NCBI GenBank assembly: GCA_035582835.1
Contig: JAYKAV010002541.1
Location: 125,552 to 189,551, forward strand
Reading direction: 5' to 3'
DNA: 64,000 nucleotides
DNA from: Phoebastria nigripes
Taxonomy: Eukaryota > Chordata > Aves > Procellariiformes > Diomedeidae
This document shows positions 41,405 through 54,700 of the stretch, one piece after another; the stretch's first letter is position 1, and every line of letters begins with the position of its first letter. A program made the translations under genes and the position numbers. The notes below the pieces were generated by a model. It made no database searches and was not told the DNA's origin. It was given only the letters and a program-made list of their open reading frames with translations.

Positions 41405-41664
41405 AGTCCACAGACTTACCATACCAAAAAAAAAAAAAAAAAAAAAAATCCCCCAAAATAGGGGTAGGTTCCCAGTTTTGCCTGCTCACAAATTAACAGT
41501 GCTGAGGGTACTAAACATGTCTTGTGCACTCTGATCAGAGTGTGGGGCAGGAGCTGAACGTGCATTTGCAGCTGAGATTCAAGCCTCTCACGTATAAAGG
41601 AGCTGTGTACCTTTAGCCACAAGGCAACTGGGAGCCCTCAGCCGCCTCTGAGACACATCCAAGG

Positions 41665-42702
41665 TCAGAGCAGCTGCAGCAGTTTTAATGTGTGTGAGAG
41701 GGAGGCCGGCTCAGCAGACGCTAAGTACTGGCAGCATAGCCAGTCCTCCAGTTCAATGCTCCGCTCAATGTCCACAGCTCTCTCTGCAAACTTCATCATG
41801 AGCAGGGCACGCTTCATGTCCACCCAGTTCTGAAGCACCCGGTGGAGGGCTTCCTCGTGGCTGAGGGGCTGCTCGGTGAGGTCTTTCCGGGGCCCCCAAA
41901 GCAGACACTGCAGCATCCGCTTGGCCTCAGTGATCCGCACACGCTTGATGGGATCCGCTTCCAGTAGCAGGTGGGCCAGCTGCTGGAGCCCCCGGGAGTA
42001 GATGGACAGGCTGGGCAGAGCAGGGAGGTCCTCAGGGCTGTACTCCTGCTCCCTGAGGTGCACCTTCTCCTCAAAGGGGTTGGGCTGGTGCAGCAGCTCG
42101 TAGATGAGAATACCAGTCTGAAACTCGTCAAACTTCTTGTACTGAGAAGCCGACACAATCTCCGGGGCCAGCCGGGCCTGACTCTTCTTCAGTTTGGAGT
42201 CTCCAGTTCCTGGCTTCTGTTTGGCTTTCAAAAAATTGCTGATGATGAGGCGGGGTAAGTGTTTGTCATCTTTGGCTTTCACACAGCTCATGGGGGGCTT
42301 GCAGGGGACAAGCAGGAGGTTCTCCAGGCACAGGTCACGGTGGATGATGCCGTGCTCTTTGAGATGCTCCAGGCCATTGCAGAGCTGGAGGAGCAAGAAG
42401 CAAACACGACGTTCATACAGCTCGGGCTTGGCTTGGTGCAACATCACCGAGTCCCTCACGAAGTCGGCAGTGGTCTGGCTCGGCACCTCCCGGGTAATGA
42501 CCACCACACAGTCGTGCTCGCTGGCAGCGCGGGAGGGATGGAGGCCATCCCCAGGCATGCTTTTCCCCACATCTGAGGCCAGCAGCATGCTGGAGGGGAC
42601 AGAGGCCACAAAATGCCCACAGTCCTGCTGGATGTTGAAGTGGACTGGCACTGCAGGGCTGCAGTACGAAGCAGCCACCTTGGACTCCTGGGTTTTACAA
42701 AT
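41665..42702 (-). other. PRAG1: PRAG1 coding exon 5 (pseudokinase domain and C-terminal helices)
   Basis: 346 codons. Contains DCVVVITREVP, the C helix and hinge, LKEHGIIHRDLCLENLLLV (Asp1156 of HRD) and LIISNF (1188-1190) where active kinases have DFG, then ARLAPEIVSASQYKKFDEFQ and GILIYELLHQPNPF. It ends with the C-terminal helices (MMKFAERAVD, LEDWLCCQYLASAEP) that complete the PEAK-family dimer interface, and TGA at 41665-41667. Confidence 0.93.
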
Positions 42703-45700
42703 CTGTGAGGAGAGACCAAACGAAAAGTCTTATCAGTCAGTGACAGAGACAGGGCAAAGATCACAAGTTCAGAGGTGGGTTCCTAAGCTGAGATTTGCAG
42801 ATGCTAAGGAAGACATCAGTAGAAGCAGGGTGCACATTGGTCCCTTTAGTACTTTAAACTATCTCCTGGCTTGAGGATCTTTCTTGTGCTCTAACACCCC
42901 AACCTTAGCAACCAGATGTCTGGGTCGCATTTCTGGGCATGCTTCCTTTGCCAGGCAATGCCCAGTATTTGCAGGAAAGGAGGAAGGTAGTCCTCCCATG
43001 AGTAACTTCTGGAGATTTTGTTTCACTGCCGACAGAAGCGACATAGCTTTTACATCACGGATGTCATCGAGATTCCCCCCTGCAACCCAGGAGACATTCT
43101 GCAGAGGGAAAAGCAAAGCCTGTGGCAGAAGATGTGCCGCCTCCATCTCTAGAGATGGTTAACACTTGCCTGGATGAGGCCCCACGTGACGTGATGCGGC
43201 TGTGAGGGTGGCCCTGTTTGGAGCGAGGGGTGGACAGAGACCTCCAGCACCTTCTTCCCACCTAACCCTTCTCTGGTCCTAAGCCCTTGGAGCCACTTTC
43301 ACATCCTCCTCAGTGACTCCACTTCCTTGTGTCAGCAACTACTCTCAAACCCCTGATCAATGGCTAAGGGAAACCAGCAACAAGCTGTACTCATCAGCAC
43401 AGGGAAAAAACACCAGAGAGAAAATGGGAGCTAACAACAGGCTTAGAAATAAGTGAGAGTGCAGCAAACTCGAGGGAAAAAAGCATTTTATAATCTGGAT
43501 TCTCTTAAACCCACATGACTTTTATCTTCATTTTGTTCTGTATTTTAGCTTTATGACTGCATTAAAGACTAAACAAACTCAAACCCAGGTTTATTATAGG
43601 AGTATCCATTAGCTTATGGGGGCCTTCTGGTGTTTTCATTATACACTTTTTTTTTTTTCTTTCTTTTATTTAGTGATGTATTTCTATCTCACCCACAGGA
43701 ATCAGCAACAGGCTGAAACTCAGCATAAAAGGTTTCAAACCCTGGAGCGTGCCACTGCCAGTCACAGCATGCGTGCAAAATCGGACAAGAAATCAATTTT
43801 GCCTCCGAGTTAAAATAAATGCAAGAATAGAGAGGAGCTGGAGAAGTGGGCTGCTTTTGTATTCCTCTAGCAGGGGTTTGAATCTAGGCATTTGCAGGTA
43901 ATTCACTCAGATGAGACGATACTGTGGAGACGGGGCATTTCAAATCCCTATTGTCCTCCCTTTTCTAGACAAAAATACCCTGCCATGGCTGCATGCTTAT
44001 TTTGTGGAAAGACAAGCTTTGGAGAGCTAGGCAGGCTGCAGATTAACGCAGCAGATTAACGCAGCAGGACGCAGGAAGACACTGAAGGTCCCCAAAAGTG
44101 GAGGAGGCCTTCCAGCCCTTTGCTGAACAAGCCTGCTTGTTCCTCTCCACATAGGGAAGATGTGTAAGGCTTAGGAAAAGGGGAGGAACTCCTGCAAGAA
44201 AGGAGTCTCTGGAAGAAAAACTGCAACCAAACGAAGACAGGGAGATCTTCCCCGGCCAGCCATTCTTTGTGACTTTGGCTGCACCAGAGGCATCCTCCAT
44301 GCAGCAAGCTCCAAGTAGGAGCCTGGGGCTGGCTTAGCCACGCATCTTTAAGCGGAGAAAGAAGCCAAGGCGTGGAGCATATCTTGGCTTAATTCCTCTA
44401 AAGCCATTTCATGTAACCCTGGCTCCTTCTAACTGTTTTATACATAGTTGTGTCTGCCTGTGCACACAGCCCAAACTGTGGCTCCTGCTCCTCAGCAGGA
44501 TCCTTGGCTCAAGTCAGATCCTCTGCCCATTTTGAGCTCCCCAGGACTAATTTTAACTACAGGTCTGTGATCTCTTTCATGTCAGAAAATCTGTACCAGA
44601 AGCCAGGAGGGGCAGCTAGGAATCAGCCAGTTGTAAAGTTTCACGATTATTCTCTACTTTGGCTACCAAAAGGAAGGTGGCACACAGGAACATTGCAGGA
44701 GGTGTACGCATGCACATGTGTAAACACATACACAACTTCACTTTACGCTGGCACAGAGCACAGCCCTGTTGGAGTGGTTTTGGCTTTGTTAAGGCGCTCT
44801 GCAGCGTACCAAGGGCACAGAGTAAGCCCACATCACACGCAGGGACACAAATGCCATCCCATTAAGAGATTGAAATGTGCTGTTTCTGCTTTGGTAAGAA
44901 TTCATGCACTCCAGCCATAGAGCTGAGCCTCTGAACCCCACCTAACACAGCAGGCAAGAGCTGTGTGTGCCACAGGGAACCACAGATTGAAAAGGAGCAC
45001 ACCAGTTCACCATGCAGTTCTCAGGTTTCAGGAGGAAAGTTGCGATGGATTTAGGTATAACACACAAGAGAAGCTGCAGCTCTGAGTGCTGGACTAGGGG
45101 TATTGGTGCAAGATCTCATCTAACTCCATTCTGGTTATTTACAGCCCCCCTGTTGGGTTGACCGTACTTCCTTTAGAACATGAACTGGCTTTAAAGCTAT
45201 CACTTAACTAAAACATCCCCTTGGGGTTCATAACGGTGGAAGCGATTCAGCAGAGAGTTTTTTTTTTTTTCTTGCTTAATGCATCTTTGACAGTGCTTTT
45301 TTGGGAATTACTTTAGGTTTTGAAAACAACCTGAAGAGTAAGCAGCAATGAGATGCCCCTAGGGTTAAGTCAGAATAGAAATTAAAGGCTCTGTATTCAA
45401 GTAGTAACATGGGTCAAGAACCCAAAATCCATGGGATGTCCATGGAACGGGTTCGATAAGCTTACTTATCCAGGTTTCAAAGAGCTGAACTCAAGTTTCC
45501 ATTTCAAACATGGATTCCGTAGAGTTACAGGAAAATATTTCAGACCTGACCTTACACAGCATGCTAGGTCAGCCTCACATTGTTTAATTGAGATCTGCAA
45601 TATCTTAACAGCACCTGTAGTTTCAAGATCGTATAAGCACTCACATGGTTTCTGGGTCAGACCTTCCACTTAAAAGGCAGGCAGAGGCAAAAATGCTCTT

Positions 45701-48700
45701 TTGAACAGCCTTTCATCAGCTTGTGTCATCAGAAGTGAATACCTCTGAGTTTACAACATAGTATTTGCACAAAGACTTTTTAGAGAGAAACTGGTTGGGT
45801 TGCAGACCCTACTAGTCTGCAGCAATAAGCATCTGACTGGCATTTGTTACAAGGAAAACTACTCCAAATTAATCTTTGCAAGGGGTAGTTGGAAAGTGGC
45901 AATTTTGGAAGGGGTTTTGCTTGCCAAACTTAACCTGTGAGAAAGAGAAGCAGAGAAAACAGGCCATTGTGTGCTGATGGTGCTTCTCAAAGGCATACCA
46001 CTAAGTCTGCTTCCCACTCTTTCATTCAAATCCATACACCAGAAAGGGGGAAAAAGAAGCTTGAAGGTTCAGTCCCAGCTCTGCTATGGACCCCCACGCA
46101 GCCTTGGACCCTGCAGCTCTTTGCCTCATCCTCCCAAATGGAAGATGGAGATAAGCCTGGATACCTCCTGGGCGCGGGCTTACCTTCACAGCATAGGTGG
46201 TAGAAGGGTCCTTGGAGCAGGTGGCACAGTAATATATCGCATCCCCTGAGTCGCAGCAAGGCTTGTTGCACGCCAGCTTGAAGAGCGACCAGTTGTTCTC
46301 GCTGAAGTGCAGCTCGTTCTTCTGCTCCCGCATGAAGCAGTCCTCACACTTGGCAACCAGGCGGCGCAAGGACTCGGCGTAGAGGGCCCCCAGCTTGGCG
46401 TACACCCCCTCCTTGCTGTCAATGTTGCTCAGGAGGTTGTGGAGCTGGAGGCTGGAGCCCGATGACACCTGGCTGGACACACTGAGCTGCGAGGAGGAAA
46501 GGGACTGGAGGTTTCTGCTGGGGACGCAAGCCCCTGTGCTCTTACCAGTGGCTGAGCCCCAGTAGCTGTTTGCTTTGGAGCCTTTCTCCAGGGACTCAGA
46601 GGAGGAGAAGGCGCCGGGGCGGCCCCCCAGGCTGGCTGGGTGGACGAAGGGAGGCTCCTCTCGGAAGCAGACATTGCTCTCGGAGTGGCTGACGTTCAGC
46701 CTGGGGCTGGCAGCACCAGCTGCTCTGCCTGAAGACGCCTGTCCCCCAAAAAAGCCATCTGGGGAGGACACTGTTCTGCTCACTGTCTTCTTCTGGGGCA
46801 GAGGGGGTGGGCAGCTGGGGGCAGAGGAGGGACCATCCTCACTGGAGGCGGGAAGGAAAGGGACAGGGGGAAACACTTGGCTCTCAGCTGGAGGGGGCGA
46901 GTGGTTCGGCTCAGACGAGTGCCCTAGGAGACAGTGACACACAAGAAGATGCAATGAGTGGCCCTTGCGGGCTGGGAGCACAGGTCCATCTCCATGTCCC
47001 TGCCACCCCCACAGGCTACCTCTCCCAGGGCCCTGGCTGGGAACAAAGCAGCAGGCCAGGTTACATCTGAACCCAGCGCACAATCCTCATCTATTCATGG
47101 CGGCAAAGCTTCGCTGAAGGGGTTAGGTATTTAATCCAGTTTAATACAGCAGGTTTGCAAAGCAGGCTGCAACCAGCCATCTAGAGAAAAGCCCACCCCC
47201 CCCCAACCATTCCCCTATGAACTGCATACACAGTAGTAAAAAGCTAGTAGAAGGTAAATATTTAAGCTGTGATGTCATCCACAAGGAGGTAAGAACTAAG
47301 CACTCGGGGATATGAGGACAATCTCTTAAACAAAGACTGTTTCACCTGGGAGCTGCCACCCAGTGCTTCAGTGGCACAGCGAGAGAGTGACTCATGCTAC
47401 ACAGCTCTGGCCCTCCGGCTTAAGCATGACCAGAGCAGCCCAAGAAGTATATTGAACCTGTCTGTCTGCCTCACACCAGGTAAGGGTCACTGGGCAAGGC
47501 CAGGGATTTTGGCAATTTCCATCCTCCTGAAAAAATCTGGCCTCCCCGCCACTGCCTGTCCCCCAGCTTATTGCCAGACCTCTTTGCTCAGAGGGCAGCC
47601 TGGCCCCACTACATACCACTAAACCCCAAGCAGCTCCACATGCCATCCACACGTGGATTGGGATTGGGATGGCTGGCTCATTTCAGGCAGCTGTAGCAGC
47701 TGTTTTGCTGCCCTGGCCAGACTAGAGACAGGTAATACAGTTGCACATTACGGGAGAAGGGGAAGGGGAAAAAAAAAAAGGCGGGGGGGGGAAAAGGATG
47801 ATTTGACATTGAAATAAAGAGCAATAATTTCAGGTCACGGAGACAGAACAAATGTGGAGTGGAGGGGTCTGCAGGGGAAATTAAAAGAAGAGACATAATT
47901 ATTTCAGAGAATTTTCTACGCCACTTGAATGACATGTGGGACTCTTGATAAACTTGAGCTCTGCTAACACCTTGCACGCAAGCATAGACCTTGAAAGGTG
48001 CATGGTGGGGTTTTGCTCCAGGCAAGCTCAGCAGATAGCGGGATCTATTGCTTTCTTTGAACCCAGCTTCCAAAGCTGCAGAGTGGTAGCAAGCCATCCT
48101 TCCTCCTCACAAGGCTGCCGATGAGGGTTCAGCTGCCCGCAGGCACTTCCTCACCGTGGCTTTCTGCTTGCCCCACAGGAACGCTCTGGGACAGTTTCAT
48201 GTCAGCCCGCAGCAGGCTCACAACCCTAGCGACTCACCAGCTCTCACGCACAACTTCCAAGTGCAGGGGCTCGGATCACTGAGCTCCCAGCCTGTCCTGG
48301 CATGTCACATGCAGGCTCAAAGCCATACCAGCTGTGCCAGAACAGCAATCCCTCTTAGCTGCTCACCACCTGAGACCGCACAAGGTGAGGGCAGGTCCCC
48401 TAGTTCTCAGCTACCAGAGTGGATGCTGGCATGATATGTCCCTGTCCCTCCCCACCAGAGTTCGGTAGCATGACATCAATTTTCATTTGTCCCCTCCACT
48501 GCCAAGGCTGCCTGTATGCTCCTGCTGCAACACACCCCATCCCAAGCAACAGCGTTGAGAGACACCCCAGGAATGAGCAGCACTGATTTCGGCTTCTGCA
48601 GAAGATGAGCTTCCCATGCAAGGCAGTTTCGGCACCCCATTTCTGACAACATGTTCAGAAACAGCCCTGTAGGAAATGTTGTGAATCAGCACACGTCTCT

Positions 48701-51700
48701 TTTGCCCCAGTTCCTGGGTGCCAAGCTATCTGACTCCTGTTGGCCCTTGCCCCAGGTGTCTGCCTGCATTGTACACCCAGTTGCTGAGCAATTGACTGCT
48801 CTCCAGTTCCAGCTGCTTGCCAGCTGCACAGTTAACTCTGTGGAACCCATGGCTCAACAGAGAAGCATGCCCCAAGCTTTAACAAAAACCCAGACATCTG
48901 CATCATAACCTGCCTGGTCCATGGGAAAGATCCCCTCCATTAAAACACGGTCAAAAGCCACAGGCAGGGATTGTTCAGCATGGCATCTCTTGCCACTTCA
49001 GTCCAAGGGGCTTTGACAGAGGATACAGCCAAGAGAAATTCTTCGGCATGCAGCCCAAGAGCAACTCAGAGGCACTTCTGCCAGGACATGCAGCTGAATC
49101 CCTGTTTCGAGAGGCAAGATTTACTTCACAGAGTCTTACGGAACAAACGTCAGTGCTGGAAGCTTTGGCAACTGGTCCACATGCGTAGACCACAAATGCC
49201 AAACTGCTCTTACCTTTTTTTTTTTTTTTTAAGTGCTGCTGGGCTCTGCCCCAAGCACAGGGTAACAAATGGAACCCTTTCACAACTTTCCTAACAGTGC
49301 TTTGCACCTTCAGCGTAGAGTCCTTCTGCATGTCAAGGGCATAAAAGCTCCCCCCACTTCATATTTTAACATCTGACAGCATAGCCAATTAATTTGAGCT
49401 CACCTCATTCAGTGATTGACTGCATAGCTTCTTGCTTGCATCAGCAAGAAAAATTGCATTCGGGTTATTCATTTAAAAACTCAACTTTCCCAAGACGAGT
49501 TGAAACAGTTGCTTCTGTTAGTGGAGGCAGAGAAATCCTCCTGTCCCATATCATTTTTGACAGCAAATTGCTTCTGTGCCCAGCAAGTAAAGATCCGACA
49601 TCTGTGAGTTTTTCTTCCCCCTGTACAATTTCCTGGCATGGTCTCACTCTCAGACTCCAAATTAGCGGTGGAAAAATGGAGTTTCCAGAGCTTTGGCTCT
49701 TAATTTTATTGCTGCACATTGTTGCTCTTGGAAAGACAGAACTTCCACTACACGAAGGTTGCTTTTGCAAAGGAAATACTTTCTGAGCTGCTGAACACGT
49801 TAGTGCATGTCTAAGTTACGCACTGATGAAAAAAGTGACTTCATAGTAAGTATTTTTTAATCTCAGTTAAACAAGTGCAGGCAGATTTTTTCCCCTTTAA
49901 GAAATAACTGGGAACACAATGAGAGGGAGAGATCACCTCTAGCACAAGACTCCTCCTGGTACTCCTCAAATCTACGGAGGACTTTCTGTGGCAGGGCTAC
50001 TTGTGACCTCGTGCAATGTATGAAGCACAAACAGGATAAGGACAATTGCTTTCAGATGGAGGTTTTATCTAGACGAGGAGAGCCACAGGATGAATGATTT
50101 TGACACTTGCCAAATGAAAGAGGAAAAAACCCATGATGTTGGCCTGACTGCCACATTCATCTTAAGTGCATCAAGAGGCAGAAGGGTAGGAGAAGTGGAA
50201 AGATGAAGGGTTGCTGGGAGAACTAGTTGTTGGGACCCTCATGATCCCTGCTCTGAAGATGCTGCCCCAGCAGTGGGACTCAGGATGGAGGTAACTCCTT
50301 TCTCAGGTCCGATGCTACCTCTCCCACACCCAATGGTCACTTACTGCCATCACTGCCGGTCTGCGTGTCTGAGTCAAGGCTGTCGGTGGAGCCAGCCGTG
50401 AAGCTGACATGGACGCTCCTGAAAGGTGGGCTGAGGCTCTCAGCAGAGCTGTTGCTGATCCTCTCCAACTCAGTGTTATTCGAGTTCATTTTCAGAGCGT
50501 GCCTAGAGAGAGTGAAAGAGAAGAGTCAGGAGACAAATGGCAAAAGATACCCTGCATGCACTTGTGCATGGACACTCAACCTGAGAGCAGCCTTAGCCTG
50601 GTCCCTGCACATCCATACAGACTCTGCGCAGCCTTTTACCATGCCATAGTTCTTTCTCCAGCACCTGGGGATCACGTCCCACTGACACTGAGCAGGTTAT
50701 AGACCTGCAGCCCCCATGCCAGCCCCTCAAGACAAACCAGTTGTGCTTGAGCAGAGGGAGAACTACTGAGCCAACAGCATCCAGCCCCAGTCTGTGCCTC
50801 CTTTGCCTAGCACATGTGAGGCCTGGACCACATCCCATCTTGGCTACCGTCACTGGGAAGCAGGGACCCACCAGTGTTTGCCTTCAGTAAAGTTCTCAAG
50901 GGAAGGGAGTGGCCTCACTCCTCCCATTTTACAAAAGGGCAGGTTGAGGCTGGGTGTCAGAACCCAATTCCTTCATGGTGGAGGCATAAGTGGAAGAAGA
51001 GTCCATCCCTAGCAGCTGTTGTCTCCTCAGTGCATCACAGTAACAACTGACACCTTCTGAAAAAAGCAGTGCCTCTGTAGAAAATAAGTGTCTGCCAAAC
51101 TCAGGACCTACCATGCAGCTTTTAATGTAAGACCTACAGTTTTCCATGCAGCTTCCATCTAAAATAAATAAATAAACAAACCATAAACTGCGCTTATAAC
51201 CTGCCAGGTCACAGTTTAAGTGACCAGTTGCAGGCAAGCGGGACCGTTTGCTAAAATAAAGAATTTTCCCTGCATTTTCTTCATTTTTTCCTCTTTGGAA
51301 GACAACAGAAAACTGTTGAAATCAGGCAGCACATCAGAGCACAAACACTCCTAGCTTTGGTACAGTTCAGACCCTATCAGCCAGCCAACGAAGGTTATCG
51401 GTCCACATTTTTTAAGTAAAACTGCCAAGCTGCTGATAAAATTCAACATGTTGTTGATTAAGAATGTAAAAAGGTTAGTGGCAGACTTGTAAAAAAGAAA
51501 AAGGACTTCCACCAGCTATCTTGCTGGAAGGTATCCGGCATTTCCTAATCAGACGGCTGAATGGCTGCTGAGAAAGACAAACAAAAGACATGCAGGTTTT
51601 CTTGTGGCACCCTGTTCACACGCACAAGATCCCTCCTCTTCCAAAACCCCCAAGCACAGCAGATGCCACAAGCATTTTATCTGAAGATTGAGAAACATTT

Positions 51701-54700
51701 CGTTCCCCATCCAGACAAAGCACTTACTCTCGTGTCCACACCACCACATGGAGAGCAGAGTGTATGAGAAGCCCGGAAGAAACTTCTGCCAGACTTCCTC
51801 ATTTGCCTGAGCAGCCTCGGTCTAAAAATACTCAGGAGCTGATGAAAATAAGGCTCTAAAAACCACCTCAGTATAACTCAGCAGAGACACTGGTCTTGCA
51901 CCAGTGATGAATTCACCACCACAAGCCTCTTGGGGATGATTTACAAAACTTTGCAANGCACCACACAAGTCACAGTTAAAGAAGAGAGAGAGAGAGTGAG
52001 AGAGACACATTGAGGCTCTTAGCTCTGTTATGATTAATGCTGTTGAAAGCAACCAACTACACTTAAGTCTTTTTTTATTATTCTTATAAAGATATATGTT
52101 TATCCTATAACTTTCTCAGACATTTAACTTTTAGTAATTCGAGGGAAAAAAATGCATGGATGCACACCCATGCGGGTGCACTGTCTGACCTGGTAAGAAT
52201 CAAGGAAGCGTTTGTATCCATAAGAAAAGAAGAAGATTTTGCAAGAGAACCCATCTCGATTTACACAGATGAGAGGTTTTCTAACACATTCCTCCCCTCC
52301 ACCCCCCCACCAAAAGTTGGTGCATTTCTGTTTCCTTCCCATCACTTAAACACAAATCCGCAGAGCTGCCTTACCATTCCCGCACTCAGAGAGAGTTGGG
52401 ACTTTGCTCGGTGGGGTCCAAGGTCCACCGCGCGCAGCCACACCTATTCCTCCAAGCAACCTGGGCGCAACGCGGCGTCTGCCAGAACCGTGCTGGCTGC
52501 TGCGTCTGCTGAGCTCAACGTCGCGGTGAAGTCAGATGTACAGAGAGCCCCGTTTCCTCTCTGTACCGCCGTGACTTATGTAAAATGCAGTTCCTGAATA
52601 GGCACACTGAAATAGAAATTGTTTGCCGCTTAAACGACATCCTGCTCTTGTTTCAGATGTTACAGTCAGGCCAGCTAATACCGCCTGGAAATATCTCCGC
52701 TTTACATCTCCCTCTTTTCTTAAGAGCTGCTTGAAGCCCAGGCTGCAGCCTGCACAGATTTAAATACCGCCCACTATACCAAAGCATTACTGAAAACACT
52801 TGCTAGGGTCAAACTCTCCCATTTCAGTAAAATTCCACCCCAAGAGGAGGTGAACAACCCATTGCTGCGACAACCTGTGAGATCCTGATTTACAGCTAAC
52901 CTGAATTTCCCCTGCTCTGGTAGTGTTGCTTTGCACCATGCGTAACTGCAAGGGCACAGGCGGCTATTCTCCATCTCACCCTTTTCACCAAAGGATATTG
53001 AAAATAAAGAGCATCAACCTGTCTTAAACCTGAAGAAATCATCGTGATTGCCCCCCCACCGGCTTGCTATCATCTGTGGGATCCACTCCCCTTCAGAAAG
53101 ATGGAGCAGTGGTTAATTTACCTCCATTTCAAAAATCTGTGCTCAGCACCATAAATGTAACCAGCAATTCCAAGAGCAGCACTAGAGCCTCCTTCATGTG
53201 CCAGTGCATAAAGGACAGGTCACAAGAGTCAGCTCTCCCAATCTAACAACATAAAAAAACAGGATTTCCAGCTCTCCAAATTATTCTGGCAGCTTTAAAT
53301 ACACCTCAGTTACTCAACATCCTCCATGCAACACGCTGCCATATTCAGGCAACCCTTCCCGTTCACTATTCTCCAGTTTTCACATCCTAAACAATTTCAT
53401 CCAGCTGGCTTTCCACACCATTTCCATGGTCCTGCCTAAAACAAGTCAAGGTTGAAAACAGCGGTCTTGTAAAAAAAACAAAACAACAACAACAAAACAG
53501 TCTGAAGTTCTATAACATTGCAAAGGGACCTGGATCATTTGCCATGCCCCGTGTTGCATCTCTGGCCAGGGCGTGCTTTGTCTTTCCCGTGATTCATATT
53601 CGAGCAGTAGCCATGTGTTTAATTTCACATTTCTTAACAGATTAGGGTCCCACCTGACGCTGCTGCAGGACTCCAGTATCACTGGCTGCACGCCTTGCAC
53701 TTCTTGGAGAGAGAGTGGAGACAGGCACCAAAGCATGGCTCCCCTAACTGCAGCAGACACGCGTGCCTTGGGATATCGCCCCAGGGATTCCTCAGACTCC
53801 GGGCATGCCTTCGGCTTGAATTTCCTGCCCGAGATTTGACACGCGGATCTGGTTACCTTCCAAAATTACAAGGGGCAGGGAAGTTTTGAGAGCAGGAGAA
53901 GGCCACTCAGACGCAAGATCTGCAAGGCTCCCACTTGCTCCTTTCCAGCAGCCATCACAAGCACAGCCTGTTGGCAGCAGTGGAGGATGCTAGAAAGCAT
54001 CTCTCCCCTGCGCAGAGACCGATCCCAAGGAGCACCCGCTCTGCAGCCCCATCATGGGGGTTTCCCAGCCTTGCTGTGCCGGCAGGAGGGAGTCGCTCCT
54101 TCTCAGCACAGATGACAGGTCTTGAACGGATAACAGAGATGCTGAGCTTTACAAATCATGCAACATGGGAAGGAAGCAGAGGAGAGCAAAGAACAAACAC
54201 AAACCACCGCAAACCAAACCGCGCTCCACGAGAAGTCTGGTGATGATGTCAACAGGACACTCCCTCCTAAAATAAAATACTGGACCTAATGCACAGCAGA
54301 GAGAAAAGCCATTACAGCATCAAACACAACACATGGCTGGGCATAATTATTCCACGAGAGGAAGCACCGTTGTACCATATGCTTGTCTATCATGAAATGT
54401 GAATAATTTTATCTTCCTCCTCCCTCCAGTGCTGTTTCTTCCAGCATCTTCCCCTGGATGCACAGGGCAGTTAAAAACCAGCATACAGGAGCTTACAACA
54501 TTTGAGGCTTGGATTTGTACTTATCCTTCTGCTACCAGCTGGCAAATGTGGAGAAACCAAAATCGAGGTGAGGGAGAGGATTTCAAAACACTCCTAGCTC
54601 TGTCCAGAGGACTACACCTCTCCTCCCTGTACCAAAAGGTTTTATGTAGCACAGGTTAAGTTGAAACAAGGGTCTGGAGTCTGGAGATGCAAGGGGAAAT

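Noticed and set aside
42859..43146. 95-codon frame in PRAG1 intron 4
   Set aside because: No known domain; no evidence of an exon joining PRAG1 phases.
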